Positions 17,682 through 33,874 of a DNA stretch of 64,000 nucleotides are shown piece after piece. How positions within the stretch are numbered: the first letter of the stretch is position 1; each line of letters begins with the position of its first letter. Origin of the DNA: Halopseudomonas pachastrellae (lineage in GTDB: Bacteria > Pseudomonadota > Gammaproteobacteria > Pseudomonadales > Pseudomonadaceae); NCBI RefSeq assembly GCF_900114765.1, contig NZ_FOUD01000014.1, forward strand, positions 1-64,000. The letters run 5' to 3'. The translations under genes were made by a program, and so were the position numbers. Below the pieces are notes generated by a model. The model saw only the letters and a program-made list of their open reading frames with translations. It ran no database searches and was not told the origin of the DNA.

Positions 17682-18191
17682 TCAATTGGTGGCGGCGGTC
17701 AGAGTCAGTTGCAGGGGGCTTGGGCCGGACAATTTTACCCGCTGGCCCGCAGGCAGGGCCAGACTGGCGCCAAGGATGTCGGCGCGGATCGGCAGCTGAC
17801 GGGCGTCGACGTCGATCAGCGTGGCGAACGTCACCGAGGCCGGGCGGCCATAGTCGAAAAGCTCGTTGAGGGCGGCGCGAATGGTGCGACCGGTCATCAG
17901 TACGTCGTCGACCAGGATGATGTGACGGTCGTCGACGGTGAACGGCAGTTCCGAGGGGCGTACCCGCTGCGGCAGTCCGTGCTGTTCAAAATCGTCGCGG
18001 TAAAAAGCGATGTCTAGGGTGCCCATCGGCGCCTCGGGGGCAACCTTGCTGTGCAGCGCCTCGGCGACCCAGACGCCGCCGGTATGAATGCCGACAAAGG
18101 CCGGGTCGCTGATCTGCCGCGCGCTGAGGTGGGCGCGCAGCTGCTCGGCCATGTCGGCCAGCAGGCCGTCGACCGCAGGAAGTGTACTCAT
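17682..18191 (-). CDS. pyrR: PyrR bifunctional pyr regulator / uracil phosphoribosyltransferase
   Basis: 169 residues. The PRPP-binding loop is [17 protein letters not shown]. Two ATGs are adjacent (18194 and 18191); the second has the better spacing from AAGGAG, while the first overlaps the ruvX stop as ATGA. A long in-frame extension upstream lies inside ruvX and is rejected. In Gram-negatives PyrR need not act by attenuation; I see no obvious attenuator between pyrR and pyrB, which are only 7 bases apart. Confidence 0.93.
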   Translation of the reverse strand: MSTLPAVDGLLADMAEQLRAHLSARQISDPAFVGIHTGGVWVAEALHSKVAPEAPMGTLDIAFYRDDFEQHGLPQRVRPSELPFTVDDRHIILVDDVLMTGRTIRAALNELFDYGRPASVTFATLIDVDARQLPIRADILGASLALPAGQRVKLSGPSPLQLTLTAATN

Positions 18192-18628
18192 CATGTCTCC
18201 TTGCTCTGGCTGCTCAGCCAGGTTTGCAACAGCAGGGCGGCGGCGAGACTGTCGACCGGGTCGTCCCGGTAGCTGCTCGGCGTGCGTCCCTGATCCTTTA
18301 AATGCTGTTTTGCCTCGAAGGTGCTCAGGCGTTCGTCGACGGTCTCGACCGGCAGCTGGAACCGGCCGTTGAGGCGGCGGGCAAAGCGGGCGGCGCGTTC
18401 GCTCATGTCGCTGGCGCTGCCGTCCATGTTCAGCGGCAGACCGACGACCAGCACGTTCGGCTCCCATTCGCGTATCAGTCTGGCGAGCTGATCCCAGTCG
18501 GGCACGCCGTCACGGGCGCGCAGGTTGGTCAGCGGCTCGGCGTTGCCAGTCAGGGTTTGGCCTACGGCGACGCCGATTTGGCGGGTGCCGTAGTCGAAGG
18601 CCATGGCGCGGCGATGTGCGTTCGGCAT
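18191..18628 (-). CDS. ruvX: RuvX/YqgF, putative Holliday junction resolvase / pre-16S rRNA nuclease
   Basis: 145 residues from the ATG at 18628, which overlaps the algH stop (ATGA). The YqgF fold begins [15 protein letters not shown] with the first catalytic Asp; [10 protein letters not shown] and [13 protein letters not shown] carry the other acidic residues. The family is essential in E. coli, where it processes the 5' end of 16S rRNA. A long upstream frame inside algH is a shadow and was cut off. Confidence 0.94.
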   Translation of the reverse strand: MPNAHRRAMAFDYGTRQIGVAVGQTLTGNAEPLTNLRARDGVPDWDQLARLIREWEPNVLVVGLPLNMDGSASDMSERAARFARRLNGRFQLPVETVDERLSTFEAKQHLKDQGRTPSSYRDDPVDSLAAALLLQTWLSSQSKET

Positions 18629-19185
18629 CAGGCGTGGCCCGCCTGGCTGGTCAGCAGGGTCCAATCGATACCCAGCGTGCGCGCGGCGGCGTTCAGGCGC
18701 TCGCCGCTGGGCAGCTGGAACAGAATGTGGTGTTCGGCCGGGCAACTGAGCCAGACATTGTTGGCCAGCTCCTGCTCCAGCTGACCGGCGCCCCAGCCGG
18801 CGTAACCGAGGGTGATTAGCGCCTGCTGGGGGCCTTCGCCGCATGCCATGGCGCGCAGGATGTCCTGTGAGGTGGTCAGTGTCAGCGGCCCCAGCTCGGC
18901 GCTCGACTCCCAGCGGCGCTCGCCATCGTGCAGTACAAAGCCGCGTTCTGGCTCAACCGGGCCGCCGTTGAAGACGGTTTGTCGGGTGCGGCCGCTCAGC
19001 TCGGGCGCCAGCTGCTCCAGCAGGTCATCCAGGCTGAGGTCGCTGGGCTGATTGATCACCAGGCCCATGGCGCCTTCGGCGCTGTGGTCACAAAGGTAGA
19101 TCAGGCTGTGATCAAAACGGTCGTCGGCCATGTGGGGCATGGCGATCAAAAAATGGTGCGTGAGGTAGTTCGGCGAGGTCTGCAT
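18628..19185 (-). CDS. algH: YqgE/AlgH family protein
   Basis: 185 residues from the ATG at 19185 (a GTG two codons earlier is possible). The N-terminus NYLTHHFLIAMPHMADDRF and the segment GAMGLVINQPSDLSLDDLL are the family signature. AlgH was linked to alginate gene control in P. aeruginosa, but its biochemical activity is not settled. Syntenic with ruvX and tonB3. Confidence 0.93.
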   Translation of the reverse strand: MQTSPNYLTHHFLIAMPHMADDRFDHSLIYLCDHSAEGAMGLVINQPSDLSLDDLLEQLAPELSGRTRQTVFNGGPVEPERGFVLHDGERRWESSAELGPLTLTTSQDILRAMACGEGPQQALITLGYAGWGAGQLEQELANNVWLSCPAEHHILFQLPSGERLNAAARTLGIDWTLLTSQAGHA

Positions 19186-19290
19186 GCCCACAGTATCGGG
19201 CCGAAGGCCAGACAGGGCAAGGCGGTTGCGTGCCAGAATGCGCTTGGTCGGCGTGCACTGACGCCGGTTGTTGCGGTGGCGCTTCGCGGG

Positions 19291-20196
19291 TCAGAAGCTG
19301 GATACTCGGTCACCCGGCTCAAAGCGCCAGGTGCGGATGATTTCCAGCACGTCGACATCCATCAGCTCGCCGGTAAAGGGCATGAAGGGCGCGGCCAGAC
19401 GAACGATGCGGATGGCCGCGTCGTCGAGAATCTTCTCGCCCGAGGATTCGAGAATGCGCACATCGCGCAGGCTGCCGTCACGGTTGATCTGGACCATCAG
19501 GCGCAGGCTGCCATAAATGCGGTTGGCGCGGGCTTCGACGGGGTAGTTGAGGTTGCCCACCTGTTCTACCTTGCGGCGCCAGGCATCCTTGTAGAAGGCA
19601 CCTTTGTCGGCCATGGTCGAGGCCGCGTTCAGTCGCAGGATGCGCGGACGGCGTGCGTAAGCCTGGCGCTCTTCGGCCAGTTGGGCCTCGAGGCTGGCGA
19701 TTTCACGCGAGAGGTCGCTCATGTTGAAGCTCAGCTCGGCGGTGGGTGCCGGCTCCGGCTCTGCTGTTGGCGGCGCGGCGGTGACCTGGTCGACCTTGGG
19801 CGCACTGGTGGTGATGACCTTTTGCTGCTCCTGCTCGGGCGGCGGCGCGGTGACCTGCTGCTGCGGGGTGACTTCGTGGATTTCGCTGTCCTGAAAGTCT
19901 GCTTCTTCGGTAGTGCTGGGCGCGGCCTTTTCTTCTAGTGTGCCACTGCCCTGCTGGTTGATCTGGGCCAGGTAGTCGGCCTCTTCCGGCGCCTCGTCGG
20001 CCCGTTGCGTGGCCAGGGTGATTTCCAGGCTCTTGGTCAGCTCGCTCGGTGTCGGCAGATCAAAGGTAATACCCAGAATCAGCAGGGCGTGCAGCACCGC
20101 AGCGATAAACAGGGTGAAGCCCAGACGGTCACGGGAGGTGACGTTGCGGGCTTGGCTGGGCGCAGGAGGGGTCACGGCGGTATTCATGCTGTCCAT
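19291..20196 (-). CDS. tonB3: TonB-type energy transducer (TonB3)
   Basis: 301 residues from the ATG at 20196; an ATG at 20187 is an equal alternative since neither has a strong ribosome binding site. The order is one membrane segment (LGFTLFIAAVLHALLILGITF, about residues 25-45), a Pro/Glu/Gln-rich spanner with a coiled-coil stretch (REIASLEAQLAEERQAY), and a TonB C-terminal domain from about 215. The position between algH and gshB is that of tonB3 of P. aeruginosa, a gene needed for normal twitching motility and pilus assembly. Confidence 0.9.
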   Translation of the reverse strand: MDSMNTAVTPPAPSQARNVTSRDRLGFTLFIAAVLHALLILGITFDLPTPSELTKSLEITLATQRADEAPEEADYLAQINQQGSGTLEEKAAPSTTEEADFQDSEIHEVTPQQQVTAPPPEQEQQKVITTSAPKVDQVTAAPPTAEPEPAPTAELSFNMSDLSREIASLEAQLAEERQAYARRPRILRLNAASTMADKGAFYKDAWRRKVEQVGNLNYPVEARANRIYGSLRLMVQINRDGSLRDVRILESSGEKILDDAAIRIVRLAAPFMPFTGELMDVDVLEIIRTWRFEPGDRVSSF

Positions 20197-20309
20197 AGGC
20201 GAACTCGGTATCCGTGGAAGTCTGCCCGCCGACGGCACAAAAGTCCATGTGCTGTTCTGTGGGGCAGGTCACGCCGTCGGTGTCGACGGCGCGCGGCGCT
20301 GAAGCTTGT

Positions 20310-20335
20310 GGCTGCACGATTGCGCTCGTGCAGCC
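20310..20335. terminator. Hairpin between gshB and tonB3
   Basis: Ten-base arms GGCTGCACGA and TCGTGCAGCC around TTGCGC, just after the gshB stop on the minus strand. There is no clear T-tract, so termination is likely partial. Confidence 0.45.
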
Positions 20336-20350
20336 GCAGGCCGTTGTGCC

Positions 20351-21304
20351 CTAGCGGGCCTGCAGCAGGGCCTCGATGGCATCCATCAGACGACCGCCAA
20401 TGTCGGTGTCGTAGGCGGCATCGATTTCGCGGATGCAGGTGGGGCTGGTTACGTTGATTTCGGTCAGGTAGTCGCCAATCACGTCCAGGCCGACAAACAG
20501 CAGGCCGCGCTCGCGCAGGGTCGGGCCGACCTGGGCCGCGATCCAGCGATCGCGTTCGGTCAGCGGGCGCGCCTCGCCACGGCCGCCGGCGGCCAGGTTG
20601 CCGCGGGTCTCGCCCTGCTGGGGAATGCGCGCCAGGCAATAAGGTACCGGCTCGCCCTGGATCATCAGGATGCGTTTGTCGCCGTCCTTGATTTCCGGCA
20701 GGTAGCGCTGGGCCATGATCTGCTCGGTGCCGTGCTGGGTCAGGGTCTCGATGATGACGCTCAGGTTGGGGTCGTTTTCCCTTATGCGGAAAATCATGGA
20801 CCCGCCCATGCCGTCTAGCGGTTTGAGAATAACGTCACGGTGCTTTGCAGCAAATTCACGCAGAATGTCGGCGCGCCGGGTAACGACGTGATCCGGTGCG
20901 CATTGCGGGAACTGGGTGGCGAACAATTTCTCGTTGCAATCACGCAGACTTGCAGGGCGGTTTACGATAAGGACGCCGTCACGCTCGGCTGCTTCGAGAA
21001 TGTGGGTAGCGTAGAGAAATTCGTTATCAAAGGGCGGGTCCTTGCGCATCAGGACAACGTCCAGGCTGTCCAGCGGGGCTTTTTGTTCCTCGCCCAGCTC
21101 GTACCAGTGGGCGGGGTCGGCAAACACCTTGAGTGGGCGCATGCAGCCGTGGGCTTTGCCGTCGACCAGGTAGAGGTCCTGCGGCTCCAGGTAGAAGAGC
21201 TCCCAGTCGCGTTGGGCGGCGGCCAGCAGCATGGCCAGTGAACTGTCTTTCTTGTAATGGATCGCGTTGATCGGATCCATCACGATACCGAGGCGGGTTC
21301 GCAT
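20351..21304 (-). CDS. gshB: Glutathione synthetase
   Basis: 317 residues from the ATG at 21304 (MRTRLGIVMDPINAIHYKKDSSLAMLL). Longer in-frame starts give an unrelated N-terminus. ATP-grasp enzyme: KPLDGMGGSMIFRI and NVTSPTCIREID are the nucleotide- and substrate-binding segments. It joins gamma-glutamylcysteine, made by GshA at 38914-40491, to glycine. It is divergent from pilG, with 227 bases between the starts. Confidence 0.96.
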   Translation of the reverse strand: MRTRLGIVMDPINAIHYKKDSSLAMLLAAAQRDWELFYLEPQDLYLVDGKAHGCMRPLKVFADPAHWYELGEEQKAPLDSLDVVLMRKDPPFDNEFLYATHILEAAERDGVLIVNRPASLRDCNEKLFATQFPQCAPDHVVTRRADILREFAAKHRDVILKPLDGMGGSMIFRIRENDPNLSVIIETLTQHGTEQIMAQRYLPEIKDGDKRILMIQGEPVPYCLARIPQQGETRGNLAAGGRGEARPLTERDRWIAAQVGPTLRERGLLFVGLDVIGDYLTEINVTSPTCIREIDAAYDTDIGGRLMDAIEALLQAR

Positions 21305-21531
21305 GGGCGGTGTGTATTCCAGGCTGTTGCAGGGGGCTTCGAGTGTAGCGCCGCCGGCGGCGCGCAGCCAGTGCATGGTGCTTTTGCGCAAGCTGTATCG
21401 TCGCTGGGATGGGTTTATAGATTGGTCGTCGAATCTATGCTAAAAGTACGCCGACAGGGAATTGGCTGGTCTGCGGCTGCGTCGGCGCAGCCAACAGGTA
21501 CGACCCTCCATCAAAAATAAAGGCTGGTCTT

Positions 21532-21945
21532 ATGGAAGAAAATTTCGAGAGCCTGAAAGTCATGGTGATTGACGACAGCAAGACTATTCGACGCACGGCA
21601 GAGACCCTGCTGAAGAAGGTCGGATGCACCGTCATCACCGCGGTCGACGGCTTTGACGCGCTGGCCAAGATTGCCGACAACCACCCGGATATCATCTTTG
21701 TCGACATCATGATGCCCCGTCTTGACGGGTATCAGACCTGCGCGCTGATCAAGAACAACAGCGCCTTCCGGGCGACGCCGGTCATCATGCTGTCAAGCAA
21801 GGACGGTCTGTTCGACAAGGCCAAGGGCCGTATCGTCGGGTCAGACCAATACCTGACCAAACCCTTCAGCAAGGAAGAGCTGTTGGGTGCCATCCGCGCG
21901 CATGTTCCGCAGTCCGGCAACGTGGCCGGCGCCGCCGGCGCCTGA
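21532..21945 (+). CDS. pilG: PilG, CheY-like response regulator
   Basis: 137 residues, a single receiver domain. The acidic pair is in MVIDDSKT, the phosphoacceptor Asp in IIFVDIMMPRLDGYQT, and the Lys in YLTKPFS. In P. aeruginosa PilG promotes pilus extension and raises cAMP through the Pil-Chp system. First gene of pilGHIJK-chpABC. The 227-base region upstream has a possible -10 (TATGCT near 21435) but no clear -35. Confidence 0.96.
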   Translation: MEENFESLKVMVIDDSKTIRRTAETLLKKVGCTVITAVDGFDALAKIADNHPDIIFVDIMMPRLDGYQTCALIKNNSAFRATPVIMLSSKDGLFDKAKGRIVGSDQYLTKPFSKEELLGAIRAHVPQSGNVAGAAGA

Positions 21946-21983
21946 GCGCGAACGCAACACAGAGCACAACCCGGGGGAGTCTG

Positions 21984-22349
21984 ATGGCCCGCATTTTGGT
22001 AGTAGATGATTCGCCGACTGAGCTGTACAAGCTGACCGGCATGCTGGAAAAACACGGCTACGAGGTACTCAAGGCCGAAAACGGCGCCGACGGTGTGGCT
22101 CTTGCCCGCCAGGAGAAACCCGACGCCGTTCTGATGGATATCGTGATGCCTGGCCTGAACGGCTTTCAGGCAACGCGGCAACTGACCAAAGATCCGGAAA
22201 CCGGACACATTCCCGTCATCATCGTAACCACCAAGGACCAGGAAACCGACAAGGTTTGGGGTACTCGCCAGGGCGCCAAGGACTATCTGACCAAGCCGGT
22301 CGACGAGTCCACCCTGATCAAGACCCTGAAAACCGTACTCGGCAGCTAG
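21984..22349 (+). CDS. pilH: PilH, CheY-like response regulator
   Basis: 121 residues, a lone receiver domain with LVVDDSPTELYKL, the phosphoacceptor in VLMDIVMPGLNGFQ, and YLTKPVDES. PilH opposes PilG and favours pilus retraction, perhaps acting as a phosphate sink. A GGGGGAG ribosome binding site precedes the ATG. It follows pilG after 38 bases. Confidence 0.96.
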   Translation: MARILVVDDSPTELYKLTGMLEKHGYEVLKAENGADGVALARQEKPDAVLMDIVMPGLNGFQATRQLTKDPETGHIPVIIVTTKDQETDKVWGTRQGAKDYLTKPVDESTLIKTLKTVLGS

Positions 22350-22399
22350 GGCCGAGGCCGCGTTAGTTGATGCCGGATAAGAACGAGAACAGGGACGGC

Positions 22400-22936
22400 A
22401 TGTCAGATATTCAACATCCCTTCGAGCTGCTGCAGCAGCTTGCCAGCCAATGCCGCCAGCAGGCCGCGGGCCTGCCGTCGCAAGACGTGGTCAGCGAGAC
22501 CTGGAGCGGCGTTGGCTTTCGCCTCGCCGGCTGTACCATGCTGGCGGCCATGGGCGAAATCACTGAAATCCTGCACGAGCCGCGCTACACCGCGCTGCCC
22601 CGGGTCAAGGCCTGGGTACGGGGTGTGGCTAACGTGCGTGGTCGTCTGTTGCCCATCGTTGATCTGAGCCGGTTTTTCGGCGTTAGCTCCACCGCTGCCC
22701 GCAAGCAGCGTCGGGTGCTGGTGCTGGACCGCGACGATCTGTTTGTTGGGCTGCTGGTAGATGAGGTGCTGGGGATGCAGCATCTGCCGGTGAACACCTT
22801 CAGCACCGAGTTACCGGCGCTGGATGCGCAAGTGCGGCCCTACGTTGTAGGGGCGTATCGGGGAGAACGTGAGGCGCTGGTTTTCAACTTTCGCGCCCTG
22901 GCACACGACCAGCAGTTTTTGGACGTTGCCATCTGA
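22400..22936 (+). CDS. pilI: PilI, CheW-like coupling protein
   Basis: 178 residues from the ATG at 22400 (MSDIQHPFELLQQLA, the family start). Upstream TTG and ATG codons at 22367/22370 would add 10-11 residues and lack a ribosome binding site. A single CheW-like domain with NVRGRLLPIVDLSRFFG couples PilJ to the ChpA kinase. Confidence 0.93.
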   Translation: MSDIQHPFELLQQLASQCRQQAAGLPSQDVVSETWSGVGFRLAGCTMLAAMGEITEILHEPRYTALPRVKAWVRGVANVRGRLLPIVDLSRFFGVSSTAARKQRRVLVLDRDDLFVGLLVDEVLGMQHLPVNTFSTELPALDAQVRPYVVGAYRGEREALVFNFRALAHDQQFLDVAI

Positions 22937-23025
22937 TGGACTTGGGCGCGGGGCGGCCTGACCGCTACCGCGACAGGAGCATGTAGCCAGTAATAACAGC
23001 CGTAGGCCAGGTAGGGGCCAGTCTT

Positions 23026-25065
23026 ATGAAGATAATTGATACACAGACGCTGTCTTCCTTGCGAAGCAACCGCACGGTCCTGGGTCTGGGTGCCGTACTG
23101 GTAGTTTCGCTGGTACTGCTGATCGCCAACTTCTTTTACCTGAACACCCAAAGCTCGCGTGACACCGAGTACATCGGTCACGCCGGTGAGCTGCGCGTAC
23201 TGTCGCAGGAGATTTCCAAGTCGGCCACCGAGGCGGCAACCGGTACGCCGGAGGCCTTTGGCCTGCTGCTGGCAGCGCGTAACGACTTCCAGCAACGCTG
23301 GGACTATCTGGTCCATGGTGACCCGTCTGCCAACCTGCCACCGATGCCTGACAGCCTGCAGGCGCAGCAGGCTAAGGTGCAGGCCGACTGGGATCGCATG
23401 CGCGGCAATGCTGACGCGATTCTGGCCAGCCAGACCACGGTACTGTCGCTGCATGAGGTAGCAACCACCCTGTCCGATACCGTGCCGCAATTGCAGGTCG
23501 AGTACGAGGACGTGGTAGACGTGCTGATTGCCAGCGGCGCGCCCGCTGACCAGGTTGCCATTGCCCAGCGCCAGTCGCTGCTGGCAGAGCGGATTCTCGG
23601 CTCGGTTAACCGGGTACTTGAAGGTGACGAGGATGCGGTCATGGCAGCGGACAGCTTCGGCCGTGACGCCAGCCTGTTCGGTCGCGTACTGCAGGGCATG
23701 CTGGAAGGTAACCCCAGCATTGGCATCGCCGCCGTAACCGACCCGGACGCGGCCAGCCGACTGCAGGAAATTCAGTCGCTGTTCCGTTATGTATCGGACT
23801 CGGTTGATCAGATTCTGCTGACCTCTCCCGAGCTGTATCAGGTACGTACCGCAGCCAACGAAATCTTCTCCGGCTCGCAGCTGATGCTCGACAACCTGTC
23901 TGAGCTGGCGCAGGGCTTTGAAAGCCGCGCAGATTCGCGCGTTGCCAACAGCTTGCTGGGTTATGTGCTGGCGGCGGTTGCTTTCCTGTGTCTGCTGCTG
24001 ATCGGTATTCAGCTGACTCGCGATACCCGTGAGCGTCTGGCCGAAACCCGTGAAAAGAACGAGCGTAACCAGGCGGCGATTCTGCGTCTGCTTGATGAGA
24101 TCGGAGACCTGGCCGACGGTGACCTCACCGCCCAGGCGACGGTAACCGAGGACTTTACCGGTGCCATCGCCGACTCCATCAACGAGTCCATCGACCAACT
24201 GCGCGCGCTGGTAGAGACGATCAACGCCACCGCCCAGGAAGTAGAACAGGCGGCCCAGGATACCCAGGGTACCGCGATGCATCTGGCCGAGGCCTCCGAG
24301 CACCAGGCGCAGGAAATTGCCGGCGCCTCGGCGGCGGTAAATGAAATGGCGGTCTCCATTGACCAGGTATCGGCCAACGCCTCCGAATCGGCTGCGGTAG
24401 CGGAGCGCTCGGTAGCCATCGCCAACAAGGGTAACGAGGTTGTACAGAACACCATTGTTGGCATGGACACCATTCGTGAGCAGATCCAGGACACCTCCAA
24501 GCGGATCAAGCGTCTGGGTGAATCGTCCCAAGAGATCGGTGACATCGTTAGCCTGATTAACGACATCGCCGACCAGACCAACATTCTGGCACTTAACGCG
24601 GCGATCCAGGCCTCCATGGCCGGTGATGCGGGTCGAGGCTTTGCGGTGGTTGCGGACGAGGTACAGCGCCTCGCAGAACGTTCCTCTGGTGCAACCAAGC
24701 AGATCGAAGCGCTGGTTAAGACCATTCAGACCGATACCAACGAAGCGGTTATCTCGATGGAGCAGACGACCTCCGAGGTAGTCCGTGGTGCTCGTCTGGC
24801 GCAGGACGCCGGTGTGGCACTGGAGGAGATCGAGAAGGTATCGACCAGCCTTGCAGCGTTGATTCAGAACATCTCCAACGCAGCGCGTCAGCAGGCGTCT
24901 TCAGCCGGTCACATTTCCAACACCATGAACGTGATTCAGGAAATCACCTCGCAGACCTCCGCCGGTACCACTACTACGGCGCGCAGCATTGGTGAGCTGG
25001 CGAAACTGGCCGAGGCGATGCGCCAGTCGGTTGACGGCTTCACGCTGCCGCAGCAGGACGACTAA
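23026..25065 (+). CDS. pilJ: PilJ, methyl-accepting chemotaxis protein of the Pil-Chp system
   Basis: 679 residues: first membrane segment at about 20-42, a periplasmic helical PilJ sensor region, second membrane segment at about 308-328 ([21 protein letters not shown]), HAMP, then a long cytoplasmic coiled coil with the signalling tip [23 protein letters not shown]. It senses surface contact and retracted pilin and controls ChpA. The C-terminus lacks a CheR-binding pentapeptide. Confidence 0.96.
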   Translation: MKIIDTQTLSSLRSNRTVLGLGAVLVVSLVLLIANFFYLNTQSSRDTEYIGHAGELRVLSQEISKSATEAATGTPEAFGLLLAARNDFQQRWDYLVHGDPSANLPPMPDSLQAQQAKVQADWDRMRGNADAILASQTTVLSLHEVATTLSDTVPQLQVEYEDVVDVLIASGAPADQVAIAQRQSLLAERILGSVNRVLEGDEDAVMAADSFGRDASLFGRVLQGMLEGNPSIGIAAVTDPDAASRLQEIQSLFRYVSDSVDQILLTSPELYQVRTAANEIFSGSQLMLDNLSELAQGFESRADSRVANSLLGYVLAAVAFLCLLLIGIQLTRDTRERLAETREKNERNQAAILRLLDEIGDLADGDLTAQATVTEDFTGAIADSINESIDQLRALVETINATAQEVEQAAQDTQGTAMHLAEASEHQAQEIAGASAAVNEMAVSIDQVSANASESAAVAERSVAIANKGNEVVQNTIVGMDTIREQIQDTSKRIKRLGESSQEIGDIVSLINDIADQTNILALNAAIQASMAGDAGRGFAVVADEVQRLAERSSGATKQIEALVKTIQTDTNEAVISMEQTTSEVVRGARLAQDAGVALEEIEKVSTSLAALIQNISNAARQQASSAGHISNTMNVIQEITSQTSAGTTTTARSIGELAKLAEAMRQSVDGFTLPQQDD

Positions 25066-25121
25066 GCTGAATCGGGTGGCAGGTAACTGCCACCCGGAAA
25101 CGCCGAGTGCGAGGGTCACAC

Positions 25122-26003
25122 GTGCAGACAACGCAAAACTGGTCGCTGCAGCAGCTGCCAGACATGGACACGCAGCAGTTTCGGCAGTGGCAGACGCTGC
25201 TTGAAGCGCGCACGGGCGTGTGCGTCAGCGATCAGCGCAAGACCTTCCTGCAGACCAGCCTCTGCGCCCGCATGCGTGCGCTCAATCTGAACGACTATCA
25301 GGCCTACTACGAGAACGTCACTCAGGGCGCGTCAGGCGCGGTGGAATGGTCCTCGCTGATCGAGCACCTGACCGTGCGCGAAACCAGCTTCATGCGGCAT
25401 CGCCCGTCCTTTGACGCAGTGGGTCGCCACCTCGACCTGCTGCTGGAAAATCGCCCGGCCGATCGTCCGCTGCAGTTGTGGAGCGTGGGGTGCGCCAGCG
25501 GCGAAGAGGCCTATTCGCTGGCAGTGATGGCCGAGCATAGTCTGCGCAAAGCCAAGGCCCAGACCAGCTACGGCATCTGGGCAACCGACATCAGCCTCAA
25601 GGCGCTGGAGCAGGGGCGTACTGCTATCTATTCCGGGCACCGGCTGGGCGGTCTGAACGAGCGCGAGCGGCGCGAGTGGTTGCAGCCGCTGGCCAATGAC
25701 AAACACGAAGTAGCCTACGGTCTGCGTGACCGGGTCTGCTTTTCTCGCCTGAACATTCTTGAACTGGCCCAGGCTCCGATTCAGGACCTGGATATCATCT
25801 TCTGCCAGAACCTGCTCATCTACTTCCGTCGCTGGCGTCGTCGCGACCTGCTGAACCTGCTGGCCAGACGCCTGGCTCCGGGTGGCATGCTGGTAATCGG
25901 ATTGGGTGAAATCATGGACTGGAACAATCCCCTGCTCGAGCGTTTGCCTGATGATCAGGTACAGGCCTATGTGCGCCGGGATAGCATTGAACGTCTGGAG
26001 TGA
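25122..26003 (+). CDS. pilK: PilK, CheR-type methyltransferase
   Basis: 293 residues from a GTG at 25122, preceded by GAGGG at 6 bases; a GTG at 25107 is an alternative. The N-terminal CheR alpha domain is followed by the SAM-binding domain with LWSVGCASGEEAYSLA and IFCQNLLIYF. It methylates glutamates on PilJ. The stop overlaps the region just before chpA. Confidence 0.93.
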   Translation: MQTTQNWSLQQLPDMDTQQFRQWQTLLEARTGVCVSDQRKTFLQTSLCARMRALNLNDYQAYYENVTQGASGAVEWSSLIEHLTVRETSFMRHRPSFDAVGRHLDLLLENRPADRPLQLWSVGCASGEEAYSLAVMAEHSLRKAKAQTSYGIWATDISLKALEQGRTAIYSGHRLGGLNERERREWLQPLANDKHEVAYGLRDRVCFSRLNILELAQAPIQDLDIIFCQNLLIYFRRWRRRDLLNLLARRLAPGGMLVIGLGEIMDWNNPLLERLPDDQVQAYVRRDSIERLE

Positions 26004-26005
26004 CT

Positions 26006-32393
<6,388 letters not shown>

Positions 32394-32401
<8 letters not shown>

Positions 32402-33365
32402 CCGCGCCGCGGCAATAGCGCTGCTGGCCGGTAACCCCGGCAAGCGTCAGCAGTTGGCCCGCGTGTTGGGCGAGTTCGGCTACGCGGTGGTGTTCGCCGA
32501 TGACCCGGCCGGGCTGACGGCGGGCGAGCTGGCACAGGTGAGTACCGACGCCTGGTTGCTGGAGTTGGCCGAGGAATCGCCGCTGGCCGACTGGTTGCTG
32601 GAGCACAGCAGTGCGCCGGTGCTGCTGGGGGCGGGAGAAATCCCCGAGCTGGGCAGCGAAGAGTATCCCCGCTGGCAGCGCCGCCTGTACGGCAAGCTGC
32701 TGCCGCTGCTGGGCGAGCCGGCCGGTGGCCAGGCACCGGTGCTGCCCGCGCCGCTGCTGCCCTCGGTAAACGCACCGCAGCGCCCGTGCGTCTGGGTGCT
32801 GGGGGCGTCGCTGGGTGGGCCTGCTGCGGTCAAGCAGTTCCTGGATTGCCTGCCGGCCGACCTGCCGGTGGCCTTTATCTACGCACAGCATATCGACGCC
32901 GGATTTGAGCAGCAGCTGCCGCAGATACTGGGGCGCCAAAATGACTGGCGCATCCTTAACTGTCAGCCGGGTGCGCAGCTGCAGGCCGGTGAAGTGCTGG
33001 TTGCGCCTATTGCGCGCAGCCTGGGCTTTGGCTCTGACGGCGAGGTGTTGCTGAGCGATGCCCCTTGGCCCGGGCCTTACCGGCCCTCTATTGCCACCGT
33101 ACTGGATGCCGTGTGTGATGGTTTCGGTCCGGCCTGCGGTGCAATCATCTTCAGTGGTATGGGTGAAGATGGTGTTGAAGCCTGCGGTCGCATGCGTCGC
33201 CAGGGCATCGAAGTCTGGACCCAGGACACCGCCAGTGCCGCCTGTGCGACCATGCCGGGCGCCGTGCAGGCTGCCGGGTTCAGTCAGCGTCAGGGTACTC
33301 CGCAACAACTGGCGCAGGCGCTGCAGCACTGGCTGCGGCAGGAGTGGTCGGCACTGGCCGGCTAG
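32394..33365 (+). CDS. chpB: ChpB, CheB-type methylesterase
   Basis: 323 residues from a GTG overlapping the chpA stop (GTGACTGA). The C-terminal CheB domain carries the catalytic Ser in GASLGGPAAVKQFL, His in YAQHIDAGFEQQLP and Asp in FSGMGEDGVEACG. The N-terminal part is receiver-like but lacks a recognisable phosphoacceptor motif. It removes methyl groups from PilJ, opposing PilK. Confidence 0.93.
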
Positions 33366-33400
33366 AGCAACCAATCAAGGCAGTAAGGGAGAAGGGCGCA

Positions 33401-33874
33401 ATGTCTGAGGCGCTGGAGAGTATCAACGGTCTGATCGTGCCATTGCTGAACGATCCGCTGCTGCTGCCGAACGTGGCGGTGGCCGAGCTGGTAGGCTATC
33501 GCTTGAGCCAGGCAGCCAATCAGGGGCCGGAGTGGTTTTTGGGCTGGACCCAATGGCGTGATCAGCCGGTGCCCATGGTCGATCTGGATGCCCTGCGCGC
33601 CTTCGGTGGCGAGCCGGCAGAAGGGGCCCAGCCGCGTACCCTGATCCTCAATGCCTTGGGCGACAGCGGAATACACTTCATCGGACTGCGGGTTTGGGGT
33701 ATTCCACGCTCGCGCAAATTGCTGCGCGATGAGCTGCAGACGCTTGATGGCCCTGCCAGCTACCAGCTGCAGCGGGTCACCGTCAGTGACGAGCCGCAGC
33801 CGCTGCTGATTCCTGACTTGCTCGCGGTTGAGCGCGCGCTGGAGCAGGCGGGCCTGCTGCGCCGCGCGTCCTGA
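33401..33874 (+). CDS. chpC: ChpC, CheW-like adaptor
   Basis: 157 residues from the ATG at 33401 (MSEALESINGLIVPL), preceded by AAGGGAGAAGGG. An upstream ATG at 33344 lies inside chpB and is rejected. A single CheW-like domain. In P. aeruginosa ChpC can link other receptors to ChpA. Its stop meets the stop of the convergent sensor kinase gene with no gap, so there is no room for a separate terminator. Confidence 0.92.
   Translation: MSEALESINGLIVPLLNDPLLLPNVAVAELVGYRLSQAANQGPEWFLGWTQWRDQPVPMVDLDALRAFGGEPAEGAQPRTLILNALGDSGIHFIGLRVWGIPRSRKLLRDELQTLDGPASYQLQRVTVSDEPQPLLIPDLLAVERALEQAGLLRRAS

Noticed and set aside
22840..24531. A 563-codon open frame on the minus strand
   Set aside because: Shadow of pilJ, a fully recognised chemoreceptor.
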